A stretch of DNA of 64,000 bases. Origin: an uncultured Clostridium sp. Lineage in GTDB: Bacteria; Bacillota_I; Bacilli_A; RF39; UBA660. The notes beneath the pieces were generated by a model that was not told where the DNA came from, made no database searches, and saw only the letters and a program-made list of their open reading frames with translations. The number at the start of each line of letters is the position of its first letter. Within the stretch, counting starts at the first letter, position 1. Positions 25,620 through 34,815 of the stretch are shown piece after piece. The stretch covers positions 1 through 64,000 of the forward strand of contig CAJKHY010000001.1 in assembly GCA_905199855.1 (NCBI GenBank), given 5' to 3'. Both the position numbers and the translations under genes were made by a program.

Positions 25620-25841
25620 ATGAGTATTGATTTACAATATAAAATAAAGAATAACTTAATGTACCAAAAATTCTTACGTGAAAACTCCATCTGGTACAAA
25701 TATTTAAACAGAAACCCACTTTCATTTAATGATTTCATCAGTGATATGAAAGACAAATACGAATTAAAACCAAGCGATCGTTTAAACAAAGTATTAAATA
25801 ATATAAGCTTAATTCAAAACTTCCTAGATGTATTAAAGTAG
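25620..25841 (+). CDS. ylbE: YlbE-like protein
   Basis: 73 aa. YQKFLRENSIWYKYLNRNP corresponds to the conserved YlbE block (IRYQPMWYRTLSRNP in Bacillus). Function unknown; conserved next to ylbD and ylbF in spore-forming Bacilli. Starts 2 bp after the ylbD stop. Confidence 0.7.
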   Translation: MSIDLQYKIKNNLMYQKFLRENSIWYKYLNRNPLSFNDFISDMKDKYELKPSDRLNKVLNNISLIQNFLDVLK

Positions 25842-25849
25842 GTGATAAA

Positions 25850-26131
25850 ATGAACGAAGTAATAGAAAAAACATATGAATTATTAGATTATTTAGATAAC
25901 AGTAAAATTGTAAAAGAACTTGCTACAGCCAAAAATAAATTACTAAGTAATCAAAATATTTTAAACAAAATAAAAAAATATCAGAAAGAAAAAAACATTA
26001 CATTAAAAAAAGAAATATTTAATAATCCTGACTATGCAAATTACATTAAATGCTATAACCAATTATCTTATTTAGTCATGGAAATCAATAAAAGAATAAA
26101 AAACATAACAGGAAAGAAGGGTTGCATTTGA
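25850..26131 (+). CDS. ylbF: YlbF/YmcA family protein
   Basis: 93 aa, all helical, with two long amphipathic helices. YlbF, YmcA and YaaT form the Y-complex that steers RNase Y and in Bacillus affects sporulation, competence and biofilm. Alignment is by length, helical pattern (KELATAKNKLLSNQNILNKI) and gene position between ylbE and rsmD. AGGTGAT lies 5 bp before the ATG. It overlaps rsmD by a few bases. Confidence 0.65.
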   Translation: MNEVIEKTYELLDYLDNSKIVKELATAKNKLLSNQNILNKIKKYQKEKNITLKKEIFNNPDYANYIKCYNQLSYLVMEINKRIKNITGKKGCI

Positions 26132-26676
26132 AAGTTATAAGTGGCAGTTTAAAAGGAAGAAACATTTTGGGCTATAGTATTCAAGGCACAAGACCAACCA
26201 TGGATCGTGTAAAAGAATCAGTTTTTGCGATGATTCAAGATCACATTCAAAATAGCATTTGCTTAGATTTGTTTGCCGGAAGTGGAAGTCTTGGCATTGA
26301 AGCTATCAGCAATGGCAGCAAATATACATATTTTGTAGATAATAACAAAGAATGCTACCTAACTATATTAAAAAATTTAAATAATTACAAAGTTAATAAC
26401 TATAAAGTTTTACAAATGGATTATATGACCTCACTAAAATATTTTAACGATAATAAAATTAGTTTTGATTTAATATTTATAGATCCTCCATATAATATGA
26501 AAGTTATAGATAAAATCTTAAATTATATAAATCAAAATAATTTACTAAACAAAAATGGACAAGTAATATGTGAATATCAAAATGATATATTAAAAGAAGA
26601 ATACGGAGACATAAAACTATTTAAAATAAAAAAATATGCTATTAGATATGTCGCAATTTATAAGAATACTAAATAA
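26128..26676 (+). CDS. rsmD: 16S rRNA (guanine966-N2)-methyltransferase
   Basis: About 183 aa, family length. Methylates G966 of 16S rRNA during 30S assembly. N-terminal LKVISGSLKGRNI and TRPTMDRVKESVF are the RsmD start pattern; CLDLFAGSGSLGIEAIS is the SAM loop and FIDPPYN the catalytic motif. The likely start is TTG 26128 with AAGAAGG upstream, inside the end of ylbF; ATG/TTG choices differ by only two codons. Confidence 0.9.
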   Translation: MKVISGSLKGRNILGYSIQGTRPTMDRVKESVFAMIQDHIQNSICLDLFAGSGSLGIEAISNGSKYTYFVDNNKECYLTILKNLNNYKVNNYKVLQMDYMTSLKYFNDNKISFDLIFIDPPYNMKVIDKILNYINQNNLLNKNGQVICEYQNDILKEEYGDIKLFKIKKYAIRYVAIYKNTK

Positions 26677-26695
26677 TAACACATATTTTTTTAAC

Positions 26696-26724
26696 TTGTA
26701 CTTTTCCCCTTATAATGATATAAT
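26696..26724 (+). promoter_or_regulatory. mrnC promoter
   Basis: TTGTAC, 17 bp, TATAAT, about 20 bp before the AAAGGAG ribosome site of mrnC. Confidence 0.55.
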
Positions 26725-26750
26725 TTAACTACTAAAAAAAGGAGTAATTT

Positions 26751-27125
26751 ATGAATTTTGATAACGAAACTAACATATTGGTCTTAGCTTATTTAGGTGA
26801 TTCAGTATATGAATTGTTCATAAGAAAATACCTAATAGACAAAGACATATCAAAAATAGACGATTTACAAAAAGAAGCAATTAAATACGTATCCGCATAT
26901 GGACAAGTAAATTTTTTAAACTATCTAATTCAAGCAAAAATCTTAAATGATAATGAATTAGACATTGTAAGAAAAGGTCGCAACAACAAAAGAAGAATAC
27001 ACCCCAAAAATACTGATATTTTAACCTATAAACACTCTACGGGCTTTGAGGCCTTAATAGGCTATTTATATATAAATGACAAAGATAGATTAAATGAAAT
27101 ACTTTCTTATATAAAGGAGTTATGA
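26751..27125 (+). CDS. mrnC: Mini-ribonuclease 3
   Basis: 124 aa. RNase III catalytic domain without the dsRNA-binding domain; matures 23S rRNA ends in Bacillus. NILVLAYLGDSVYELFIRKYL contains the family Asp, and STGFEALIGYLYI the second acidic cluster. GAAAACAAAAAG-like basic stretch KGRNNKRRIHPKN follows the usual pattern. Stop is TGA overlapping the rlmB leader. First gene of mrnC-rlmB-sigH. Confidence 0.9.
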   Translation: MNFDNETNILVLAYLGDSVYELFIRKYLIDKDISKIDDLQKEAIKYVSAYGQVNFLNYLIQAKILNDNELDIVRKGRNNKRRIHPKNTDILTYKHSTGFEALIGYLYINDKDRLNEILSYIKEL

Positions 27126-27127
27126 TT

Positions 27128-27832
27128 ATGTATATATATGGTAAAAATGTTATATATGAAAAATTATTAAACAATAGTAAAATTAACAAATTATATCTAT
27201 CAAAGAAATTTAATGATAAAAAAATATTAGATTTACTAAAAGACAAAAATATCGATATTGCTTATTTAGATAATTTTAAGCTAGATAAAATGGTTAATGG
27301 ATTACATCAAGGTATCATAGCACAAGTTGACGATTATAAAACATATGACTTAAAAGAAATAACAAACAGTATAAATAAAGAATATCCTTTAGTAGTAATG
27401 TTAGATCACATAGAAGATCCCCATAATTTTGGAGCAATAATACGTACTAGTGAAGCCTTAGGAGTAGATGCTATTATCATTCCCGAAGATCGTTCCGTAG
27501 GAATAAATAGCACTGTTATCAAAACAAGTGTTGGAGCCATTGAAAACATCAAAATAATAAAAGTAACCAATCTAGTAAATACCATCAAATATCTAAAAGA
27601 CAGAGGTTATTGGATAATTGGTACTGATATGAGTTCCACTAGTATAAGTGATATTGATTATAAAATGCCTATTTGCTTAGTAATAGGCAATGAAGGCAAA
27701 GGAATTAGTAGAATTGTTAGAGAAAACTGTGATTATATTGCAAGCATTCCAATGACAGGAAAAGTTAATAGCTTAAATGCCTCCGTGGCTGCAGGAATAA
27801 TAATTTATGAAATAATTAATAAGCGAGGATAA
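27128..27832 (+). CDS. rlmB: 23S rRNA (guanosine2251-2'-O)-methyltransferase, SpoU family
   Basis: 234 aa. N-terminal substrate-binding domain (YIYGKNVIYEKLL) and C-terminal knotted SPOUT domain with LDHIEDPHNFGAIIRT, VIGNEGKGISR and IPMTGKVNSLNASVAAGI, the three SpoU motifs. ATG 27128 has AAAGGAG eight bases upstream; ATG 27122 is too close. Follows mrnC as in B. subtilis (yacO), then sigH. Confidence 0.9.
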   Translation: MYIYGKNVIYEKLLNNSKINKLYLSKKFNDKKILDLLKDKNIDIAYLDNFKLDKMVNGLHQGIIAQVDDYKTYDLKEITNSINKEYPLVVMLDHIEDPHNFGAIIRTSEALGVDAIIIPEDRSVGINSTVIKTSVGAIENIKIIKVTNLVNTIKYLKDRGYWIIGTDMSSTSISDIDYKMPICLVIGNEGKGISRIVRENCDYIASIPMTGKVNSLNASVAAGIIIYEIINKRG

Positions 27833-27834
27833 TT

Positions 27835-28443
27835 ATGGAAGAAAATGACAACGAATTACTTTATTTAATTAGTGAGCATAGTGAAGAAGCAATGGACATG
27901 CTTTATAATAAATATAAATATGTCATTAATAAAATAGTAAACAAATACATGAAATTTACTTATATCAATAATAAAGGTGTTGACAAAAATGACTTATCAC
28001 AGGAAGCAATGATAGCCTTTGAAAACGCTATAAAAAGTTATAATGATACTAACGAAGCTTCTTTTTATACATTTGCCACAATATGCATTGACCGAGGACT
28101 AAAAACTTATTTAAAAAGACTAGACCATGATAAAAACAAAATTTTAAACGAGTCAATATCCTTTAATTTCCAAACTGATAATGAAAATGATAATGACTTA
28201 CTCAACTATATTATAGATGAAAAATACAATCCCGAAAATAGTATATTACATTTTGAAAATGCAAGTGAACTAGATTATCAAATAAAAGATAAATTAACAC
28301 ATTTAGAAAGTAGAATATATGAATTAAGAACAGGTGGCATGAATACAGATGAAATCGCCATAATTTTAGAATTAGATCCTAAAATAGTTTATAACGCACT
28401 GCAAAGAATAAAAAGTAAAATCAAAGAATTATTAGAAATATAA
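27835..28443 (+). CDS. sigH: RNA polymerase sigma-H-type factor
   Basis: 202 aa. SigH directs early sporulation and transition-state genes. Region 2 is seen as EEAMDMLYNKYKYVINKIV and DLSQEAMIAFENAIKSYND, with FYTFATICIDRGLKTYLKR as 2.3-2.4; region 4 is the C-terminal HTH MNTDEIAIILELDPKIVYNALQRIK. Gene order mrnC-rlmB-sigH equals B. subtilis except that yacP is missing. The match to SigH rests on synteny and length more than on residue identity. Confidence 0.75.
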   Translation: MEENDNELLYLISEHSEEAMDMLYNKYKYVINKIVNKYMKFTYINNKGVDKNDLSQEAMIAFENAIKSYNDTNEASFYTFATICIDRGLKTYLKRLDHDKNKILNESISFNFQTDNENDNDLLNYIIDEKYNPENSILHFENASELDYQIKDKLTHLESRIYELRTGGMNTDEIAIILELDPKIVYNALQRIKSKIKELLEI

Positions 28444-28466
28444 AATTTAATCACAATAAAAAAAAT

Positions 28467-28494
28467 AAAAGACATACACCATAATATGCCTTTT
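28467..28494 (+). terminator. Terminator after sigH
   Basis: AAAAGACATA pairs with TATGCCTTTT; a short T-run. Confidence 0.5.
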
Positions 28495-28743
28495 GTGAAT
28501 CTAACACGATTTAAAATCGTATGCTTCTAATATCACTATTAGAATTTTCTCCATTTAATAATATCATTATTAATGTATGAAGATATAAACAAAGGATAGT
28601 TTCTCACCCTATATACCACAATCAATATAATCATACCATGTACTAAAATAAAAACAAATACTTTTTATGGCCGAGATAAACGCATGAGTTTTTAAAACTT
28701 ATGTGTTTATCTTGCACCACCTTTTAAAAACACCATTTTTTTC
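28495..28743. other. Intergenic stretch between sigH and uvrA
   Basis: No ORF. The main structure is a hairpin at 28672-28714: GATAAACGCATGAGTTTT with AAAACTTATGTGTTTATC, no T-run behind it, so not a standard terminator. Could be a small-RNA fold or processing site. Confidence 0.35.
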
Positions 28744-28757
28744 CAAACAAATGTATG
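28744..28757. promoter_or_regulatory. LexA-like box upstream of uvrA
   Basis: CAAACAAATGTATG, 8 bp before the -35 box; same 14-mer and position as at 11986 and 51466. Confidence 0.6.
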
Positions 28758-28765
28758 AAAAAGTC

Positions 28766-28794
28766 TTGACATTCTTTTTTTTGTATATTATAAT
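28766..28794 (+). promoter_or_regulatory. uvrA promoter
   Basis: TTGACA, 17 bp, TATAAT: full consensus. Confidence 0.85.
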
Positions 28795-28824
28795 ACTAAA
28801 GAAACAAATAAGTAGGTGATAAAA

Positions 28825-31638
28825 ATGGATAAAATAATTATTAAAGGGGCAAGAGAAAATAATTTAAAGAATATAGACATAGAGATACCAAAAAACAAAT
28901 TAGTAGTCATAACTGGAGTATCAGGAAGTGGAAAATCCTCCTTAGCATTTGATACAATCTATGCAGAAGGACAAAGAAGATATGTAGAAAGCTTATCAGC
29001 ATATGCAAGACAATTTCTAGGAAACACAGATAAACCTGATGTTGACTTAATTGAAGGACTAAGTCCAAGTATTAGCATTGACCAAAAAACTACTAATAAA
29101 AATCCTCGTAGTACAGTAGGAACTGTAACAGAAATATATGATTACTTAAGACTCTTATATGCCCGTATAGGCGTGGCATATTGTCCTGTGCACAAAATAC
29201 CAATCAAACCCCAAAGCATTGAAGAAATGACAAATAAAGTATTAGAACTACCAACAGACACAAAAATCATGATACTAAGCCCAATTGTTAAAGGAGAAAA
29301 AGGCACACACAAAGAAACAATAACCAAACTAATAAAAGATGGATACATACGTGCCAAAATAGATGATGTTATCTGCGATTTAAACGAAGAAATCAACTTA
29401 GAGAAAAACAAAAAACACAGCATCAATGTAGTAATTGATAGATTAGTAATTGACAAAGATATTAGAAGTAGGTTATATGAATCATTAGAAACAGCCACAA
29501 AATTATCCCATGGCAAAGTAATTGTTGATGTCATTCACGACAAAGAAATTATCTTAAGCGAAAACTACGCCTGCCCATTTTGTGATTATTCACTAGATGA
29601 ACTAGAACCAAGAATATTTTCCTTTAACGCTCCATATGGTGCCTGTCCAGAATGTAAAGGACTTGGAGTCAAGTATAAATTAGATCCTGATTTAATTATT
29701 CCTGATAAAAATAAATCTTTAAACAACGGAGCAATCGTAGCAATTAACGTTGAAGACACCAACAATATTATATATACCCAATTAGAAACATTATGTAAAC
29801 ACTTCAATATTGATATGAATGTTCCTATCAAAGACATCGAAAAAGATAAATTAAACATTATCCTATATGGAACAAATGAAATATTAGAATATAACTATGT
29901 ATCCAAAAGTGGTTCCACCAGAAAAACAAAAGACACATTTGAAGGAATCATCACCAACTTAGAAAGAAGATACATGGAAACAAAAAGCACATGGATAAGA
30001 GAATGGATCGAACAATATATGGTTGAAATGACTTGCCCTACCTGCCATGGAGCAAGATTAAAACCATCAGTTTTATCAGTATTAATAAACAAAAAAAACA
30101 TCTACGAAATAACTTGCTTATCCATTCTAGAATTAAAAGAGTTCATAAGCAACTTAAAACTAAGCGAAGAACAAAATGAGATATCAGGAGTAATATTAAA
30201 AGAAATAAACTCCAGACTAACATTTTTAATAAATGTAGGACTTTCATACCTAACATTATCTAGAGAAGCTGGAACCTTAAGTGGCGGAGAAGCACAAAGA
30301 ATAAGACTTGCTACACAAATAGGCTCAAGATTAACAGGAGTTTTATACGTACTAGACGAACCTTCGATTGGATTACATCAAAGTGATAACCAAAAACTAA
30401 TTAACTCCCTAAAAGAAATGCGTGATTTAGGCAATTCCCTAATCGTGGTAGAACATGATGAAGATACCATGCTTCAAGCCGATTACCTTATTGATATAGG
30501 ACCATATGCAGGAGTACATGGTGGAAAAGTCATGGCATACGGCACTCCAGAAGAAGTAATGAATAACGAAAACAGTTTAACAGGAAAATATCTAAAACAT
30601 ACATTAAAAATAGAAGTTCCCAAAAAAAGAAGAAAAGGCACAGGCAAATACTTAGAAGTCGTTAAAGCCAACGAAAACAACTTAAAAAATATCAGTGTCA
30701 AATTCCCACTAGGAAAAATGATATGCGTAACAGGAGTGTCTGGAAGTGGCAAATCCACCTTAGTAAACGAAATTCTATATAAATCACTTGCCCAAAATAT
30801 ATATTATAACTTCAAAGATAGACCTGGAAAAGTCAAAGAGATAAAAGGAATAGAAGAAATAGATAAAGTAGTTCATATCAGTCAGTCTCCAATAGGAAGA
30901 ACCCCAAGAAGCAACCCAGCCACATACGTATCCGTATTTGACGACATAAGAGATATTTTTGCAGAATGCAAAGAAGCAAAAATAAAAGGATATGATAAAG
31001 GCCGATTCTCCTTCAATGTCAAAGGTGGAAGATGTGAAGCTTGCTGGGGAGATGGTGTCAAAAAAATAGAAATGCACTTTTTACCAGACGTATACGTTCC
31101 ATGTGAAGTATGCCATGGCACAAGATATAACCGTGAAACCTTGGAAATAAAATATAAAAACAAAAATATCAATGACGTTCTAAACATGACAGTCGAAGAA
31201 GCCCTTACATTCTTTGAAAACATCCCTAAAATTAAAAATAAATTACAAGTTTTAATGGATGTAGGACTCTCATACATGACATTAGGACAACCTGCTCCAA
31301 GTTTAAGCGGGGGAGAAGCTGCCCGCATCAAATTAGCTAAAGAATTACAAAAGAAACCGACAGGAAGAAGCATCTTTATCTTAGACGAACCCACTACTGG
31401 CTTGCACATTCATGATATCAAAAAATTACTAGAAATACTAAATAGAATCGTTGATAATGGAGATACAGTAATAATTATCGAACATAACATGGATGTTATC
31501 AAAGTATGCGATTACATCATTGATTTAGGCCCAGAAGGTGGTAATTTAGGTGGAAATGTAGTATGCACAGGCACACCTGAACAAATAAGCAAAGTGAGCG
31601 CATCCTACACAGGCAAATATTTAAAGAAATATCTATAG
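28825..31638 (+). CDS. uvrA: Excinuclease ABC subunit A
   Basis: 937 aa, family length. Damage-sensing ATPase of nucleotide excision repair, working with UvrB. Two ABC modules: first Walker A GVSGSGKSSLAFDT, signature TLSGGEAQRIRLATQ, Walker B LYVLDEPSIGL; second GVSGSGKSTLVNE, PSLSGGEAARIKLAKE, FILDEPTTGLH. Zinc modules CPFCDYS...CPECKG, CPTCHG and CEACWGDG...CEVCHG are intact. ATG 28825 has AGGTG upstream; the GTG at 28816 is part of that site. Its promoter carries the LexA-like box, consistent with SOS control. A terminator follows. Confidence 0.97.
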   Translation: MDKIIIKGARENNLKNIDIEIPKNKLVVITGVSGSGKSSLAFDTIYAEGQRRYVESLSAYARQFLGNTDKPDVDLIEGLSPSISIDQKTTNKNPRSTVGTVTEIYDYLRLLYARIGVAYCPVHKIPIKPQSIEEMTNKVLELPTDTKIMILSPIVKGEKGTHKETITKLIKDGYIRAKIDDVICDLNEEINLEKNKKHSINVVIDRLVIDKDIRSRLYESLETATKLSHGKVIVDVIHDKEIILSENYACPFCDYSLDELEPRIFSFNAPYGACPECKGLGVKYKLDPDLIIPDKNKSLNNGAIVAINVEDTNNIIYTQLETLCKHFNIDMNVPIKDIEKDKLNIILYGTNEILEYNYVSKSGSTRKTKDTFEGIITNLERRYMETKSTWIREWIEQYMVEMTCPTCHGARLKPSVLSVLINKKNIYEITCLSILELKEFISNLKLSEEQNEISGVILKEINSRLTFLINVGLSYLTLSREAGTLSGGEAQRIRLATQIGSRLTGVLYVLDEPSIGLHQSDNQKLINSLKEMRDLGNSLIVVEHDEDTMLQADYLIDIGPYAGVHGGKVMAYGTPEEVMNNENSLTGKYLKHTLKIEVPKKRRKGTGKYLEVVKANENNLKNISVKFPLGKMICVTGVSGSGKSTLVNEILYKSLAQNIYYNFKDRPGKVKEIKGIEEIDKVVHISQSPIGRTPRSNPATYVSVFDDIRDIFAECKEAKIKGYDKGRFSFNVKGGRCEACWGDGVKKIEMHFLPDVYVPCEVCHGTRYNRETLEIKYKNKNINDVLNMTVEEALTFFENIPKIKNKLQVLMDVGLSYMTLGQPAPSLSGGEAARIKLAKELQKKPTGRSIFILDEPTTGLHIHDIKKLLEILNRIVDNGDTVIIIEHNMDVIKVCDYIIDLGPEGGNLGGNVVCTGTPEQISKVSASYTGKYLKKYL

Positions 31639-31661
31639 TCTACAAACGTAGACTTTTCTTT
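31637..31661 (+). terminator. uvrA terminator
   Basis: AGTCTAC-AAAC-GTAGACT followed by TTTTCTTT, overlapping the uvrA stop. Confidence 0.8.
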
Positions 31662-31675
31662 CAGCAAAAAAATGT

Positions 31676-31704
31676 TTGACAAAATTAAATATATGTGGTA
31701 AGAT
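31676..31704 (+). promoter_or_regulatory. Promoter of the sigma-factor cluster
   Basis: TTGACA, 17 bp, TAAGAT, ahead of the first of three tandem sigma-70 genes. Confidence 0.7.
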
Positions 31705-31735
31705 ATAGCACGTTAACCAAAAAGGGGGAGATTTT

Positions 31736-32689
31736 ATGGATAATTTTAACTACAAAAAAGATTTAACAGAAACAGAATTAGACAGCAAAAAAATAGAAAA
31801 CTTTGAAGATTATGGAATCACCATAAACGGACTAGATGAATACACCAGCAAATTATCAAAAGAATTATTAACCAAAGAACAAGAAGAAGAACTATTTACA
31901 AAAATCAAAAATGGTGATATTGAAGCAAGAAATGAATTAATTACTAAAAACTTACGCTTAGTAATAAGCATAGCCAAAAGACATGTAGGAAGTGGTATGG
32001 ATCTTCTTGATTTAATTGAAGAAGGGAATGTAGGCTTAATCAAAGCTGTAGAAAAGTTTGATATCAATAAAGGCTATAGATTTTCAACATATGCCACATG
32101 TTGGATAAGACAAGCCATAACAAATAGTATCAATGAAAAAAGAAGAACGATTAGGATATCAGCTTATCAAGAAAACAAAATAAGATTATTAAAAGATTAT
32201 AACAATTCATATTACTGCGATAATGGAAAATATCCAACAAAAGAAGAAATCGCGGCATATTTCAATTGGGATAAAAGTACAGTTGAAAACATATTATCAA
32301 TCGTAAAAACAAAAATTGTTTTATTATCCACTCCAATAAGTGATGATAGTGATGACGAATTAATAGATTTTATTGAAGATAAAGATGAAATTGACACAGA
32401 TAAAATTATTTTTAGTAAACAAATACGTGAAGCTATAGAAAAAAGCAACCTAACCGAAAGAGAAACTAAAGTATTATACTTAAGATTTGGTATTTATGAT
32501 GGAGAACGTCGTACCCTAGAAGAAATAAGCAAAATATTTAACCTAACACGAGAAAGAATAAGACAAATCGAAACTAATGCCTTCAGAAAACTAAGAAGAA
32601 AAAATGAAATCAAAGAATTGCATGATGGAGAAGTACACAATTCGACCAACACCAAAACAAAAACAAAAGTAAAAAAACTTATTAAATAA
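31736..32689 (+). CDS. RpoD-like sigma-70 factor, paralogue 1
   Basis: 317 aa; no region 1.1. Region 1.2-2: YTSKLSKELLTKEQEEELF, ARNELITKNLRLVISIAKRH, LLDLIEEGNVGLIKAVEKFD, then TYATCWIRQAI. Here Cys replaces the first of the two conserved Trp used in promoter melting, and TIRISAY replaces the usual IRIP in 2.4. Region 4.2 HTH is normal (LEEISKIFNLTRERIRQIE). A GGGGGAG site precedes the ATG. It heads a row of three paralogues. Not the housekeeping SigA by length and context; more likely an alternative group 2-type factor with shifted promoter preference. Confidence 0.8.
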   Translation: MDNFNYKKDLTETELDSKKIENFEDYGITINGLDEYTSKLSKELLTKEQEEELFTKIKNGDIEARNELITKNLRLVISIAKRHVGSGMDLLDLIEEGNVGLIKAVEKFDINKGYRFSTYATCWIRQAITNSINEKRRTIRISAYQENKIRLLKDYNNSYYCDNGKYPTKEEIAAYFNWDKSTVENILSIVKTKIVLLSTPISDDSDDELIDFIEDKDEIDTDKIIFSKQIREAIEKSNLTERETKVLYLRFGIYDGERRTLEEISKIFNLTRERIRQIETNAFRKLRRKNEIKELHDGEVHNSTNTKTKTKVKKLIK

Positions 32690-32711
32690 AAGAAAGAGGG
32701 GGGGAAGAAAA

Positions 32712-33665
32712 ATGAAAGAATTATATCATAATGAATTAAAAAATGATCAAAATATAAAAAACCAACAAATAGAAGAACAAAATTTACCTGATATTGATAT
32801 ATCAAAGCAATTTCTAAGCGAATTAAACGAACAACTATTGACATCAGAAGAAGAAAAAGCACTATTCCAAAGAATTGAACAAGGTGATGAAGAAGCGAAA
32901 ACAGAAGTAATAGAAAAAAATATTCGTTTAGTAGTAAGTATTGCCACAATTTACACTAATCGTGGTTTAGAGTTCCTTGACTTAGTAAACGAAGGTTGCC
33001 TTGGCCTAATTAATGCCACAAGTAAGTTTGACGTAAACAAAGGCTACAAGTTTTCAACCTATGCCACATGGTGGATAAGACAAGCCATTACCAGAGCAAT
33101 ATTTGATAAAGGAAGAGTCATAAGAGTGCCTGTTCATACGATGGAACACGTAAACAAAGTAAAAAGGTATATAAATGACTATTATGTACGAAATGGTATC
33201 AATCCCAGTATGGAAGAAATCCAACAACAATTCAATTACAGCGATGAAAAAATGGATAAAATATTTGATGTAATCATAAATAAACCATCTTCATTAAACA
33301 CTGGCATTGGCGAAGACGAAGATATCGAACTAATTGATTTACTTGAAGACAGAGAATCCATACCATTAGAAGAAATAGCAGCCAAAGGTGAATTGGTTAG
33401 AATAATTGATGAATCCTCATTAACCGAAAGAGAAAGAAAAGTATTATATTTAAGGTTTGGAGTAATTGATAACAAAACAAGAACCTTAGAAGAATTAGGA
33501 AAAATCTTTAACATAACCCGTGAAAGAGTAAGACAAATTGAAGTCAAAGCATTAAGAAAATTAAGAAATAACATATACGTAAAAGAATATTATAATACAG
33601 TAGGTTCTCCATACAAAACAAAAGAAAAAAACAAAACCAGAAAATATAATACAACAAAAAAATAG
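32712..33665 (+). CDS. RpoD-like sigma-70 factor, paralogue 2
   Basis: 317 aa, colinear with paralogue 1. Region 2 has EFLDLVNEGCLGLINATSKFD and the complete TYATWWIRQAITRAI; 2.4 reads RVIRVPVH, close to the RpoD standard. Region 3 (NGINPSMEEIQQQF) and region 4.2 (LEELGKIFNITRERVRQIE) are intact. Ends in a Lys/Asn-rich tail. AGGGGGGG precedes the ATG. It starts 22 bp after paralogue 1 and is followed by a third, decayed copy. Confidence 0.82.
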   Translation: MKELYHNELKNDQNIKNQQIEEQNLPDIDISKQFLSELNEQLLTSEEEKALFQRIEQGDEEAKTEVIEKNIRLVVSIATIYTNRGLEFLDLVNEGCLGLINATSKFDVNKGYKFSTYATWWIRQAITRAIFDKGRVIRVPVHTMEHVNKVKRYINDYYVRNGINPSMEEIQQQFNYSDEKMDKIFDVIINKPSSLNTGIGEDEDIELIDLLEDRESIPLEEIAAKGELVRIIDESSLTERERKVLYLRFGVIDNKTRTLEELGKIFNITRERVRQIEVKALRKLRNNIYVKEYYNTVGSPYKTKEKNKTRKYNTTKK

Positions 33666-33692
33666 ATAACACAAAAAAAGGGGGGACAAAAC

Positions 33693-34588
33693 ATGGAAAG
33701 CTTAAAATCCAAACAAATGCTACATTTAAAAAACAAAAAAAGATCTTAATATACTTAACCAATATTTTAGTGAAATACCTAGTGATATCTTAACTAAAGA
33801 AGAAATAAAACTATTTAAAAGAATAAAAAATGGAGAAATTCAAGCAAGAGATGAAATAATAAAAAAAATCTAAGATTAGTAATAATCATAGCCAAAAAAA
33901 GACTTAATCGCGGTTTAGATTTTTCTGACATAATTCAGTATGGTAATATAGGACTAATAAAATCAATAGAAAAGTTTGATTAAAAAAAGGATACCATTTC
34001 TCAACCTATGCCACGTGATGGATAATATAAACAATAGATAGAGTTTTATATTATGAAACAAGAATAATTAGATTACCAGATTATATTTGTGCAAATATAG
34101 ACAAATTAAAACAATGCATATATTATAATACCAATAAAAAATCTCCAACAATAGAAGAATTAGAGTAAATACTTAACTATGATGAAAAAACAGTCAATAA
34201 AATCCTAAAATTATTAGAAAATAAAAATATCTCCTTAAATGGCACAATTGATATTAAAAGGAACGAATTAGGAAAAATTGTCGCCATAGAAAGTGAAAAT
34301 ATCAACAAACAAATATTAAACGAACAATTAGTTGACATAATCGAAAATAAAAGCAACCTAAATGCAAAAGAAAAACAAGTTTAATACCTAAGATATGGAC
34401 TAGTAGATGGAGAATATAAAGACATAGAAGAAGTTTGCCAAATTCTAAACATAAGCCACCAAAGAGTAAACCATATTGAACTTGTTGCTTCAAGAAAATT
34501 AAAAGAAAATAGCTATATAAAAGAATAACATGATAGAGAATTAAGATTTACATGTGAAGATGCTAAAAAGTTAATATGTAAAATTTAA
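33693..34588 (+). pseudogene. Decayed third sigma-70 paralogue
   Basis: The same domain order is readable with many breaks: regions matching LTKEEIKLFKRIKNGEIQARDE, then NIGLIKSIEKFD, TYAT-stop-WII-stop-TIDRV, a region 3 and QILNISHQRVNHIE. At least five stops occur (TGA at a Trp position, TAA at Gln and Leu positions) plus frameshifts near 33746, 33869 and 33980. Its GGGGGG ribosome site survives. The pattern is loss by point mutation in an AT-rich genome. Confidence 0.88.
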
Positions 34589-34610
34589 CAAACATAGCAT
34601 TTTTTTTTGC

Positions 34611-34632
34611 CTTTGCTACGCCGTTCTAATTC
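34611..34632 (+). repeat. Dispersed intergenic repeat, copy 3 (forward)
   Basis: TTTGCTACGCCGTTCTAATT, just after the dead sigma gene and before RNA module 2. Confidence 0.6.
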
Positions 34633-34699
34633 ACTTGACACATTTTCCAAAAATTTTACATTTTCACAAAAAAAATCACCTTCCCATTTTTCAAAAATT

Positions 34700-34779
34700 C
34701 CCGTACAGATTTTCAAAAACCGAGCAAATTTTACACAGAATTTCAAAAACACCCGAACAGTTTTTAAAAAATAGTAATA
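34700..34779. repeat. CCCGTACAG-type block upstream of RNA module 2
   Basis: CCCGTACAGATTTTCAAAAA (34700) and a degenerate second unit CCCGAACAGTTTTTAAAAAA (34752). The same block forms the loop of the hairpin upstream of module 1 (22476). Confidence 0.5.
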
Positions 34780-34809
34780 TTGACAAAAACATCCTCATTA
34801 TAGTATATT
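34780..34809 (+). promoter_or_regulatory. Promoter of intergenic RNA module 2
   Basis: TTGACA, 18 bp, TATATT; GGAGGTG follows 14 bp downstream. Confidence 0.6.
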
Positions 34810-34815
34810 GAAAAC

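Noticed and set aside
28671..28681. TGGCCGAGAT shared with the ends of the uvrB island (12442, 14474)
   Set aside because: Only 10 bp, no iterons and no gene break nearby; likely chance.
30882..31409. Long minus-strand frames inside uvrA and dnaK
   Set aside because: Shadows of highly conserved + strand genes; no ribosome sites, no known motifs.
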